Below are positions 54,501-64,000 of a stretch of DNA of 64,000 nucleotides, piece after piece. Positions within the stretch are counted from its first letter, which is position 1. Each line of letters opens with the position of its first letter. Position numbers and translations under genes: made by a program. A model generated the notes under the pieces. It ran no database searches. It was not told the origin of the DNA and worked only from the letters and a program-made list of their open reading frames with translations. Source of the stretch: Aphidius gifuensis (Eukaryota; Arthropoda; Insecta; Hymenoptera; Braconidae). The stretch is taken from the NCBI RefSeq assembly GCF_014905175.1, contig NC_057791.1:19038177-19102176 (forward strand), given 5' to 3'.

Positions 54501-57500
54501 GTTTACAAAAAACATTATTTTCATTTAAAAAATTTACTTTTTTAATTAATTTTTATATTTTTCCACTAAAATTTAAATGATAAAATAAATATTGAGTATA
54601 AAAAATCATCAGAGTATAAATTTTTTAATTTACGATTTTTTAAGTATCTATATTATTATTATTTTATTCAAAAATTGAATTTTTTTTTTTTTTATGTATG
54701 TTAAATAATCTTGTAAAATAAATAAAATTATGATTTACTGTGACAGTAAATAGTGCTTTAAAATAATTCAAATAAATTGAAAAATAAAAATTTATAGATA
54801 ATTATTTTATGTGTCATAATTATTTATTATCGATAAATTAAAAAATAAACATTGTACTATCAATTATTATAATTATAATTTTAATTAAATTATGAATTTT
54901 AAAAAAAGTAAATTTTATTTTTACAAAGTCAATAGATTCAAGCTTATAGCGACCCAAATTTTCAACAAAAAAATATAAAATAATTCTTGCAAAAAATAAA
55001 TACTGACATTTCATGGAAAGAAAAAAAAAATTAAATTATCAATAAACAAAAAAAAACATGTCAACAATTTATAAATAAAAAAAAATTGGATTGAGTTGAA
55101 ATTTTTCAAGGATACTTATGAGACTTCATCTCCACCCATTTTTCGATTCAACTCTTTAAAAATATAAATAATAATAATAATATAAAAATGCAAGACACCC
55201 TAATGTATATAACCAAGATGAAAAAAAAAATTAAATATAAAAGAGAATGACGAGACACGATGACTTGAAACGTTAAGGGCAGTTGAAAAAAAAAATTTTT
55301 TTTTTTGATAATCTTCGAAACTAATTATGCATGGTTTACCAACATATAACTACAATATAAAAAAAAATATATATCATAAAAGGCGCTAGAGAAAGTGAAT
55401 AATAAAAAAAAATAAACAAATTTTTTTTAATGATAAAAAAATTTAATAATAATAAATAAATAAAAAAGAAGAAATTACACTGCGCGGCATTACACATCCT
55501 TTCAATCATCACACAGGTATGCACATGTGGCAGTTTTTTAAATTTTTTTTTTTTTATTTATAAAAACCCTGATAATGGTATTTCACAGTTATACGCAAGG
55601 TCCATTTTACTTTTTACAAATTCAATAAGCATATATCATATTTAATGCACGCCTTGAAGCTCCGAATATATTTTCAAGCAAAATTCATTTTTTTTTTATT
55701 TCATCTTAATTTTTTTTGCTTTATCTTTTGCTGATATATATATTTTTTTATTTTTCAAATCAACCAATTCATTTTATACTCGATGATGTACACTATCATG
55801 GGCTTAAGATATCACTTGATATATCAATTCTTTTCAATAAAAAAAATTTATATACAACCGCACATAATTTAGCAAAATAAAAATGCAAAAAAAAATATTA
55901 TTCAATATAAAAAATAACTTGAAAAATATCAATTAAATAATACCAAATTATTTTTTTATCTTATTAAAAAATTTTTAAAAAAATTTCCCATCATCATAAT
56001 AACCAGTGATGAATTATTTTTTTTTTTTTTTTTAGCACAAAATCGCATAGTCACGTTTCTTCATTACACGAAAAAACCGCAGCAAGCTCATCTTTTTTAT
56101 TTTAAATTTTTTATTATAAAAAAATTTAATATTTATTTTTTTTTTTTTTGTTATTCAAGTTTTATAATAATAATTAATGATAAATAATAAAAAAAGTTTT
56201 TTTTTTTTTGTATTTAATATGGTTTACAGCAAGTAGAAAAAAAAAAAAAACAAAATCAATTATTTTTTAATTTCTATCATTTGAAAAAATTTTTATAACA
56301 ATAATTACAAACAATATATAAAGTTGAATCAATAACCCGTAAAAAAAGAAATTTAAAAAATAAAGAAATTCAAAAAAAAAAAAAAATATAATATGTACTA
56401 TTTATATTTTATGAACGTCGATCATCGGAGCTTGCAGGCATAATAAGATACCAATCTACATTATTAATTCTGCATAAATATATGTAATATATAGTTGTAT
56501 AAAATAAATATATTTTAATCAAATATGATAGTTGTTGAATGAAAAAAAAAAAAAAATACAAAAAATACTTTGCTGCCACTTGTCGATATTACTTATTAAA
56601 ATAAAAAAAGAGTAAAAATAAATTTTTTGTAAATTAAATAATCAAGTAAATAAATAAACACAAGAAAAATAATGAAGAGTGATAGAGTAACTTGAAAGTA
56701 TATATATATAAAATTACAAGGTGCGTAAGAAATAAATTTAAAAAAAAAATGTGGATAAAAAATTTGTAGAGATGTTGCAATGTGAATGAGTGAAAAAATT
56801 ACGATAGATTTTAAAAGTCTCGTTTAGTTTTTCATGTCTATAACCTATATATAACACAAGTATTAAATACAATGATAAATATATATATATCTGTATCTGT
56901 CCCTTATTCGAGCATTCAGAATTTATATGGTACGACAGACAATTTTACTCTCAGACTGTCGAGACATGAGTTTAAAAAACTCTGGAAAGTCTAGATCGAT
57001 TGCTTCGCGTTTCGATGAGCTATACGCTCATTTTATTTTTAAATTCATTAATTTTTTTTTTTAATTATGTTTTTTTTTTTTTTTTACTTTTAATTCAAAG
57101 AGACATACTACTCTTCGATGGTGTATATAGACTCTCCATCATCTGGCTATAATACTTATTTATATTATTTTATCATCTGGATTTTTTCATTTTTTTTTGA
57201 GTCTTAATTTTTTTTTTTACATTTGTTGTCCTTGCATTTTATTTGGTTTTAACATGACGGATGGATACATTAGCAAGATGATTAGGTTGTTCAATACAAA
57301 ACCAGTATCTTTTTAAATATATATTTTTTTTATTTTAAATCCCTCTTTGTCGGATAAGTGTATATAAAAAAATATATATATAAAATATTATTTAATCGGA
57401 TAAAACAGCCAGTAGTCTAGTCATTACTTAATAAATTATATTTAATAAATAATTATTAATATTTTGGTAAATAAAAATATATGCAGTTGTGTGTGATAAA

Positions 57501-60500
57501 TATATTTTATTTTTTATATTTTTAAATGTGTATAAAGTTGTGTGTGATGGTTGTTGTGGAATGATGTTGTCGCCCCTGGTGTCGGCATTATCTCGACACA
57601 GGAGGGCACTTACCTCATGATAACTGAATACCTTTCTCTTTCACGCCACTTGAAACCACCTCATCATCACCTCTCTATCGATCCGTTATTTTTTATTATA
57701 TACCCTTTGGCTTATTAATAATTTTATTATATATTTATTTCAATTTTTTCTTTTTTTTTTTTTTTTTATTTATTTTACTTTGTTTTTATTATAAAATCAT
57801 TACTCAATGTCGTTATATAAAAATTTTATTATCAAAAAAAAAAATTTTCCATTCGATTGTGTGTGTGTTTGCTAAATAATTTTGTGTTTTTTTTTTTTTT
57901 TTTAATTCAAATTTACACAAATTGCTAATTTATTTATAAAAAAAATAATTTTTTTTTTTTCGAAATATTCGAATTTTGATAACAAATAAATGGAGACATA
58001 AATATTCAAATGAGACAAATGCGATTTAGGATTTTTTTTTGCAAATGTGTTAACACATTAAAATATACAGATAGTTTTTTTTTTTTTTAAATTTTTTTCT
58101 GGTGTCTGTAGAGATATATATGCAAAAAGGAGAAAAAATGAATTAAAATTTTTTTTTTTTTCTTGTAGCGCGCTTTTTTATTTTTTTTTTTGTGTGAATG
58201 TTATTAAATAAAAATTTGTATTTAATGTGTGTGTTTGGATATGAGGGTTTTGTGAATATAAAATGAAAGGGGAATATGTGAAGTACATCAAGTGAAAGCG
58301 CGGTGTTTGTGGCGTTTTGTTGCAAGTTTCTCGGGAACGGTAGCGATTGCCCAGGGCATATCACCACGACGAAGGGTGTACCTCGTTATTTATCGCAATA
58401 TCAACCTATATATATTTATATTATAAAACACGAATGTTTTTTTTAACTCTAACACCATCTTGTAATATCTACTTTGAATTATTTATTTTTTAAATAATTT
58501 TTAAATCTCTATTAATTTTTTTTTTTTCTTTTTCAATATCAATTCTCGTCTATTAATGTATTTTTAAATTATTTAATATTTTTTTTTTTTCTACTTTCAA
58601 TCTAATCGTAAAATACTTTTTGATAACACTATACCTTATATATCAATTGATGTTTTTTTTTTCATTTTAATTATATTTAATAGAAACTCTGATTGAAAAA
58701 TTTCTTTGGAGAAATATTTCTACCGCAGAGAATCAATTTTTTTTTTCTCTTTATAAAATGCATGTGTTTTTAATTTATGTCGCAATAGTTTGATGAAATT
58801 ATTAATCGATAAAATCGATATGAATAAGTAATCATAATGTGATATATTTATTTACCGATGATCGCGTGTTTTGTGCAATGTATGTTGTATTACTCGTTAG
58901 TAATACTATCCTATATGCTGTCAGACATGCGTGTTTGTGTATTTTTTTTTTTTTTTACATTTTAAATAAATAATATTTAAATAAAATATATATTCAAACT
59001 TGTCATATATCTACCGAGACTAACAGAAATTTATTTTGCAAAAAAAAAAAAAAAAACCAACAAATTTTTCATATTTAATTGATAAATAATTAATATAAAA
59101 TGAAAAATTTATTTATTTTTCTTTTTGGTTTTATTACATAGGTTGTTGGTATTTTTTAAATATTATTTTACAATGACAAGGTGGTAATGATGTGAATTTC
59201 TATAGACTGAATGTATATGTGTGTTGTTAATGTGTTGGCGGAGAAATAAGTTATTCGACCACAGTTGTCTCACTAAATCATGTCTCCATACATGAGTCAA
59301 ACACCATTGCCATTTAATAAACTTGCTAGTAGAAAAAAAAAAAATAATAAAAAAAACAATGAAATAATATTAATAAATCATCATAAATTAAAATTTTTCA
59401 TTATACATTTATGTAGAAATTATTATTTAATGAAAAATAAATGTTTTAAGTATAATTAAATAAAATAACTAATAATTTTTTATTATTTCATTACAGGTAC
59501 ATGCAACTGATCCAGACTGTGGTGTTAATTCAATAGTTAATTATACACTTGCACAATCAACTGGTAAATTATCAAATGAACAATTACTTGTACGTAGTGA
59601 TACAGGTGAAATATGTGTTAAATCATCATTGGATTATGAACTATCAGCTTACCTGGAATTATCAGTTGTTGCAACAGACAGAGGTTAGTAAAAAAAGTCA
59701 TTAAAAAATCATAATTTTACAAATAATTTATGAAATGAAAATTATTTAAATATCTATTTACTTTTTTACATAAGAAAATAATAATAATTTATAACTTTCA
59801 TTTGTTTAAATTTGTTAAAATAAATTATGTAATAATAGCTGTTTCGATTTAGCTTGATAAATAATTTTTTTCGAAATAATAATTTCGATTTTTTGAGCAA
59901 TTTGATTTTGATTTTTGTAATGAAAAATTGCTGGAAATTATTGATAATATTTATAGCAAGTTTCAATAAATAAAATCAATAAATAGTCTTTTTTAGAATT
60001 ACGTGTTTTGATTTAGGTGTCGTGTGGTATTTGTATATGTAATAATTTTTCAATAGAAAATAATCATGAGAGAACAAATAGAATGTTTTCAGTGTAGAGT
60101 CAACTGTACATACTCTTTATGTATATTATATATATTCAAGAATACAACAATAAAAGAATAATGGCTCTCTTTTTGCTCACGTTTTTTCATACATATATAT
60201 TTCCCTGTAAAATAAATTTCTCCAGTTTATTTCTTTGTACTAACTTTCGAAAAATTTACAAAGGAATTTAGATTATTTTGTCCATCAATAAAATAATTTA
60301 TTTGTTTTAATAATTTAATAAGTCATAATTATTAAATTACAAAATTAATAATTAATTTATTATAATTTTTTTCAGGTGGTTTAAGTTCAATTGCAATTGT
60401 TAGAATTCATATAACAGATGTCAATGATAATCATCCAATATTTAATCCATTAATTTACAATACAACAATAAACATTGATGACACAAGTTTACAAAATGAA

Positions 60501-63500
60501 ATAATATTAAAATTAATTGCAACTGATAATGATGATAATTCATTTGGTAAAGTATCATACAGAATAACAAGTGGTAATGATAATGGAATATTTAAAATTG
60601 ATAATGATGGACAGCTACAAATAGCACGTAATAATTATCAAAATTATTTTTTAAAATCAACAATTTATCAATTAAATATAACGGCAGTTGATGGTCATGG
60701 TTTAAAATCAAATTACGATGCAACAGCATATATAACTGTATCAAAAAAATTAAAAATTAATAATGGACAATATTCAATACCACTATGTCAAAAATCAAGA
60801 TACAATATTCCAGTTAAGGAAAATATTTTACAAAATAGTATCATTGGAAATGTCAAAGAAAAATTATCAACTGAATCATCATTATTTGGTAAATATATTT
60901 TTATATAATTAATAATTTCATTTATGTTTTTTTTTTTCGTTTTAAAATTACTTTTTTTTGCTTTTGTTTTAATGAAATGAAATAAAGGTAACAGCATCAT
61001 GTATAGGCATAAAATAAAGGGTGAAAAAGGGGGATAAAGAGTTAAGCAAATGTATCCGTGTTTCCACACTCGGTGGTATATTCGATCTAAGATACGGTAT
61101 ACGGAACGTCACGACCTCGGATTTTATACCAACATACTTATTTCGATTTATATATTTGCGCTGTTTATTTTTTTCTTTTTATACATATGTTTCAATTTTT
61201 TATTTCTTTATATTTTTTATACATGTTAGGTAAGATAATATTATTTATCTTTATTTTTTCATTCATCAATAAATTTTTCCAAATAAATTAGAATATAAAT
61301 TTCTGATTAAAAAATAAATGTATTAAATTGTAGGAATAAATGTTAATTAATTTTTATGTCTTTTAAAATTTCGCGGGAAAATATTACAGGTAAATCGAGT
61401 TTAAATCAAAGTAGAATTTATGAAAATAAAAATTTATAAAAAAAAAATTAATCAAAATAATTTTTTTGAGTTTAAGAAAAAAATTTAATTAGACTTAATG
61501 TAATTAATTTTTGTTCATTTTAAACTACGGTATTAATTATTTCTAGATTTTTTAATTTGAATTTGGAAATAAACTGTGTAAATCTTGTCTGAGTACTAAA
61601 AAAATATTATTTTAATAGATAAGATTTCGAGTTTAGTTAGTTTATTCGGTGAAAAATATGGCTTTAGTACTTGATTACATTTATATTTTCATATTGAACG
61701 ATGTAATACAGCCAAATGCTCTTGTGGTTGAGTTGGCAAGCACCTTGCCTACGAAAGTGGAGGTCTATAGTTCAAATCGACTCAGATATCATACTTTTCA
61801 TGTAATCATGTTAGGCGTTGTCTGAGCCGTTGGTTTGTAAGAAATAATTTGCGCCACTGACTGTTTCTGTAGCTTTAGGGCAAGTACCTCCTTGCATAGA
61901 ACAAGTAAGCTTCAAACTCCTTCACTTGTTCTATGCTTAGAAGTATTTGCCCTCATGCAAATAATTTTTGATTTTTTTAAACAAGTTGCATAAATAAAAC
62001 AATTAAAAATATAAATGCTTTCTTTTTTTTTAAATTGCTCAATCAGACAACAAATTAAATTTAAAAATAAAAAAAAATCATTTGTTAAATTTGACAGTAG
62101 ATAAGTTAACAATGATTAATTATATTTGCAAAAAATTATTTCATTTTAAAAGATGATTAAAGCGTGAAGAAGAAGCTTTTGTAGAATTTTTTTTTTTTTC
62201 GGATAAATCTTGGAATTTTCTTGTTTAGTATTTAAGTTATTCTTAAAGACCATTTGGGATTTTGTGTGCTTATGCAGCTTCAAGATGACCAAGCGATTGT
62301 ACCTATTTACTTGACTTTTTTATTTTATTTTATTTTTTTAAATATATATAGTTACATATAAGGACGTGCACACGCCACTGGACCCAGCTCTTCAGGTCCA
62401 CAACAAATTTAGCGTGCACCTCAGCAGCACACTCTAATTTGCGTAACTCCATTCCAAGAAATTCATTTTCATTATTGGGCTTTTTTTTTTTTTTTTATTT
62501 AAACATTTCTTTCTTTGTAGATTTAATTATTTATTTATTTTTTTACCATCATACCTTTTCGCTTGTCATTTCACTCACCTGTTTCTGTAATTTACTTTAT
62601 TTTTTTTATTTTAAATCACAATTTTTTTTCTTTTTTTTGTTCCATTATGAAACATTGTTTATATGTTATTTATTTTTTATATAATTTTATTAGTTATTTT
62701 ATTTTATAATATAAATATTTAAAAAATGAAATATTTATCCTGCAGCTGGAGCATTCCACTTTATTTTTTTTATTTTAACCAGACATTCATTGCATATCTT
62801 TCTTCTTCTTCTTCTTCATTTAAAAATTCATTTTATTCTTCTTTTTTTTTCATTTCTATTGTATTTTATTATTGATAGATTTTTTTAAATGATAGATTTA
62901 CAAATTGTCAAAATTTTCAGGCAATTTGTCTTGGTTACACCCACGTGATGTTGCCTCCTGCAGTGAGACTTTTTTTTATATTTATTTATTTTTTTTTCTT
63001 TGTCATGTCTCTTCCACTAGCATCACCACCACTCACCAGATTAAATGTTTTTTTTTTTAATTTTATTATATATTACATATGTTGTATATGACTTGCAAGA
63101 CATCCTGAATATATTTTTTAATCATTTATTATTTTTATTTTTATTATTATAATTTTTCCATGAGTTTTGTCTCATTTGGTATTTTCATCAAAGTAAAATC
63201 AACGATTAAGCAGTGAAATTTTTTTTAATATTTAATTTTTTGTTTTTATTGTTGTTGATTATTTTATTTTTTAATTTTTTTTTATTTATTTCTCAAAAGT
63301 CAATGAGAGTTATCCAAGACCCCCATGAATATTCCATGGTAAATTAACATAACTCGGTGTGTCGTTGAGCTTCAAAGAAATTTAAAATTGTGTGTGTGTG
63401 CATGTACCTATATGTTGAGACTTTAGAAAGAATGAGAGTTGAGTTTAAAATGAGCCCAGTGTAAACCAGTAAAAATTTTTCATTCTTTTATTCTTTTAAA

Positions 63501-63975
63501 AACTTGTTCTTTTGTTGCACTCTTACACACTCATCTTACCATTTTGATTATAATTCATGGTAAGAAAAGGGTTGAAATACCAGTCTACATAGATGTTGTT
63601 TGTGTATTTGTTGCCAATGTTGTACTTTTTTAAAAAACAACAACAAAAAAAAACAAGAATTTTTATCGAGACTAAATTTTGTGAATCAATTTTATATGTT
63701 TTTTCACACAATTTAACTTAAAATTTTATGCATGATTAAATAATTAATTAAATGTTTTTTTTTTTTATTATTTATAGTTTAATTATTAAATATTACTTAC
63801 TTTTATTTCAGGTAAACAAAATTCACGTTTTTTTCTTGCAACTGGTGATAATGAATTTTCAATTGATTCAAATACTGGTATTATTAGAACAAAAATAACA
63901 TTTGATAGAGAATTAATTGATCATTATATACTTAGTATTGGATTGAAAAATGATTATGGTATTGGTTATTGTCAG
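21588..63975 (+). CDS. ds: Dachsous, N-terminal portion (four exons visible; gene continues right)
   Basis: Dachsous is a giant protocadherin that binds Fat in trans to control planar cell polarity and Hippo-dependent growth. Exons: 21588-23360, 59497-59683, 60376-60888 and 63812-63975, in consistent phase (879 codons); a gtaaat donor at 63976 shows more exons lie beyond the window. The ATG at 21588 follows an in-frame stop (21579-21581) and starts a signal sequence with a basic RRRK region and a hydrophobic FSILFVFLIGIL core. Cadherin repeats follow, with DxNDN calcium motifs at residues 127, 239, 346, 457, 562 and 668. Diagnostic Ds segments include INRRQSD, PKISESAQPGEF and TLNGGDGNFGL. 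The repeat 7/8 junction lacks DxNDN. Fly Ds has about 27 repeats and 3,500 residues, so roughly a quarter is here. Fat is less likely: the N-terminal repeats align with Ds without gaps. Confidence 0.95.
24230..24345. promoter_or_regulatory. Complex GC-elevated patch in ds intron 1
   Basis: About 115 bp of non-repetitive sequence of near-balanced composition (including actcgggaccaacg and gacacgcgaaatatgccggg) lies less than 1 kb after the first exon. It contrasts sharply with its flanks. It has no splice-bounded open frame. It is a candidate enhancer or otherwise constrained element. Confidence 0.25.
28629..28700 (+). promoter_or_regulatory. Candidate internal promoter in ds intron 1
   Basis: TATATAAAAAGGCGC (28629-28643) is a strong TATA-type sequence. 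Thirty bases on is ACAGCACTT, and then an ATACCTGG motif (28675-28682) followed by GTCGAGGTTTATGCGAGCG. The patch is less AT-rich than its flanks. It could start an alternative or non-coding ds transcript. There is no direct proof of transcription. Confidence 0.3.
29965..30030. promoter_or_regulatory. CpG-dense GC island in ds intron 1
   Basis: A patch of about 66 bp contains CCGGCTGCTGCCGCCGCC and GTGACGCGCGAGC, with about nine CpG dinucleotides in roughly 46 bp. Base composition is reversed relative to its surroundings, which are mostly T runs. The CCG units are partly a trinucleotide repeat, but the flanking GACGCGCGAG is not. It could bind Pho/YY1- or CpG-reading factors. Confidence 0.35.
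31691..31708. repeat. (CAG)6 microsatellite
   Basis: Six CAG units directly follow a T-run and a gaacag|gtg string that looks like a weak acceptor. The frame behind it stops at once (a CAA, then TGA), so it is not a polyglutamine exon. Confidence 0.85.
36741..36776 (+). promoter_or_regulatory. Ratchet-type recursive splice site RP1 in ds intron 1
   Basis: A pyrimidine-rich tract (ttttttgtta, tttttaatgt, ctgtttcag) ends in CAG at 36767-36769 and is joined directly to a strong donor, GTAAGA, at 36770. The juxtaposed 3' and 5' splice sites with no exon between match the Drosophila recursive-splicing consensus. The frame after the AG (VRDFFNQIKII, then stop) has no nearby downstream donor, so an ordinary coding exon is unlikely. 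The upstream segment would be 13.4 kb. The sequence is seen directly; its use in splicing is inferred. Confidence 0.65.
38629..38638. promoter_or_regulatory. Palindromic E-box GTCACGTGAC
   Basis: A perfect 10-bp palindrome of the extended CACGTG class, bound by MITF/TFEB, Max or USF-type factors in animals. It lies in ds intron 1 near a locally less AT-rich patch. The motif match is exact; regulatory use is unknown. Confidence 0.35.
39685..39840. promoter_or_regulatory. GC-elevated patch with TATA-like and initiator-like strings
   Basis: About 155 bp of complex sequence near 50% GC lies inside ds intron 1. It includes an ATACCTGG motif (39693-39700), gagcgtcgcccgtg, a TGTATTTAAG box near 39770 and TTCAGATA about 40 bases downstream. 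Another palindromic copy, AATACC-CA-GGTATT, lies 455 bp upstream. It is a candidate enhancer or alternative promoter. It has no convincing coding frame. Confidence 0.3.
41977..42183. repeat. Direct repeat pair, about 32 bp, 174-bp period
   Basis: The string ATAAAGG(A/G)CCGATTATG, continuing TAAAAATAATTAC(G/A)GGA, occurs at about 41977-42009 and again at about 42151-42183 with two differences. The 140 bp between them is complex and GC-elevated (gatcggtcaggggtag, gtaagttcggacataagc). It could be two units of a tandem repeat or a degraded mobile element with terminal direct repeats. The minus-strand frame across it only echoes the repeat (NYFYIIGPL twice). Confidence 0.6.
47885..47930 (+). promoter_or_regulatory. 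Second candidate recursive splice site RP2 in ds intron 1
   Basis: A long pyrimidine tract (a T run, then atttcatttttcatttac) ends in TTCAG at 47924 and is followed by GTATAT at 47925. The acceptor half is strong. The donor half is weaker than at RP1. With RP1 it would divide the intron into 13.4, 11.2 and 11.6 kb, close to even spacing. Chance occurrence is more likely here than for RP1, given how many T tracts exist. Confidence 0.35.
48298..48327. repeat. 30-nt stem-loop in ds intron 1
   Basis: GGCACAGGAAA (48298-48308) pairs with TTTCCTGTTCC (48317-48327) across an 8-nt loop with one mismatch. It sits in non-repetitive sequence about 370 bp after the RP2 candidate. No function is known. 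Confidence 0.45.
54257..54271. repeat. (AG)7 microsatellite
   Basis: Seven AG units in ds intron 1. GAGA-factor-type proteins bind such runs, but the array is short and isolated. Confidence 0.7.
59684..60375 (+). other. Dachsous intron 2
   Basis: A 692-bp phase-1 intron with a gttagt donor and a ttttttcag acceptor. AT-rich. No gene, RNA or repeat was recognised inside it. Confidence 0.85.
61718..61790 (+). mobile_element. tRNA-derived SINE-like remnant
   Basis: Sequence resembling a tRNA gene: an A-box-like TGGTTGAGTTGG (61725-61736), an anticodon-arm-like segment TTGCCTACGAAAGTGG with a CTACGAA loop (ACG anticodon, tRNA-Arg type), and a good B-box, AGTTCAAATCG (61769-61779). The T-stem and acceptor stem no longer pair, so it is not a working tRNA. 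Internal Pol III boxes on a broken tRNA body are the hallmark of a tRNA-derived SINE head. Reading it as a SINE is inference. Confidence 0.55.
61877..61953. repeat. 77-nt hairpin with 31-bp arms
   Basis: Arms 61877-61907 and 61923-61953 are inverted copies that match at about 24 of 31 positions, including an uninterrupted 13-bp block, GCATAGAACAAGT, and an outer AGGGCAA/TTGCCCT. The loop is 15 nt. It lies about 90 bp after the tRNA-like head, so it may be the body of the same SINE or a MITE fold-back. Its length and loop also fit a miRNA-like precursor. Confidence 0.7.
62366..62419. repeat. Nested inverted repeats in ds intron 3
   Basis: GTGCAC at 62366-62371 and 62414-62419 flank a TGGACC/GGTCCA stem (62379-62384 with 62395-62400, 10-nt loop). 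The patch is GC-rich against AT-rich flanks. It may form a structured RNA element or be a small insertion. Confidence 0.4.
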
Positions 63976-64000
63976 GTAAATATATAATGCATATAATTAA

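Larger units (their letters stand above)
23361..59496 (+). other. 36-kb dachsous intron 1, inside cadherin repeat 6
   Basis: The donor gtattt at 23361 follows the codons for GHCFLK, and the acceptor ttacag ends at 59496 before VHATDPDCGVN. Exon phase is 0 on both sides and the joined protein continues the repeat exactly. The intron is AT-rich with dense T9-T18 and A9-A18 runs. Open frames in it on both strands are Phe/Tyr/Lys/Ser strings made by these runs; none shows a domain, signal of splicing or family similarity, so no nested gene is called. Sub-elements (ratchet splice points, GC islands, repeats, motifs) are listed separately. Long first or early introns in developmental genes often hold enhancers. 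Confidence 0.9.
60889..63811 (+). other. Dachsous intron 3
   Basis: A 2.9-kb phase-1 intron with a gtaaat donor and a tatttcag acceptor. It contains a GC-elevated patch at 61025-61135, a tRNA-derived SINE-like remnant at 61718-61790, a long hairpin at 61877-61953 and nested inverted repeats at 62366-62419. No protein-coding insert was found. Confidence 0.85.

Noticed and set aside
55490..55522. CACACAG|GTATGC as a third ratchet point
   Set aside because: The upstream tract is only moderately pyrimidine-rich and the position breaks the even spacing; kept as a weak possibility only.
61718..61790. Functional tRNA-Arg(ACG) gene
   Set aside because: The T-stem and acceptor stem do not pair, so only the internal promoter boxes survive.
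1..64000. CRISPR arrays, bacterial operons, viral or autonomous transposon genes
   Set aside because: No regularly spaced repeats, no dense prokaryote-style coding, and no transposase, reverse transcriptase, integrase or viral domain was recognised in any frame.

Overview
The window is nuclear DNA of an insect. The genes have spliced exons with GT-AG introns, strong A/T-ending codon bias and long poly-T/poly-A tracts in non-coding DNA. Every protein matches a known animal family. The very AT-rich composition and compact exons fit a hymenopteran parasitoid (braconid-like), but that placement is inference. No bacterial, viral, CRISPR or autonomous transposon coding sequence was seen.

Layout, left to right. 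(1) 1033-3485, plus strand: six-exon dymeclin gene (Golgi/secretory pathway). (2) 3486-7701: convergent, gene-free, low-complexity interval. (3) 7702-12080, minus strand: three-exon calsyntenin, a type I membrane cadherin that binds kinesin light chain. (4) 12081-14172: shared divergent promoter interval with at least one non-coding 5' exon. (5) 14173-17188, plus strand: two-exon EFTUD2/Snu114, the U5 snRNP GTPase. (6) 17189-21587: intergenic, with microsatellites and a TATA/initiator candidate. (7) 21588 to beyond the right edge, plus strand: the N-terminal part of dachsous (ds), the giant cadherin of the Fat/Dachsous planar-polarity and Hippo pathway. Four coding exons are visible, covering about the first eight cadherin repeats.

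Most of the window (23361-59496, 36,136 bp) is one ds intron that interrupts cadherin repeat 6. No nested gene is supported in it. Its most interesting content is two zero-length-exon (ratchet-type) splice junctions: a near-consensus one at 36769/36770 and a weaker one at 47924/47925. They would cut the intron into pieces of about 13.4, 11.2 and 11.6 kb, which suggests ds is removed by recursive splicing. The intron also holds isolated GC-rich islands, a TATA-like promoter candidate, a cluster of ATACCTGG motifs and a 32-bp direct repeat.

The last intron (60889-63811) carries a tRNA-derived, SINE-like remnant followed about 90 bp later by a long 31-bp-arm hairpin. The four genes are not a functional operon. 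The common thread is only that dymeclin, calsyntenin and dachsous all act in or through the secretory pathway, while EFTUD2 is general splicing machinery.
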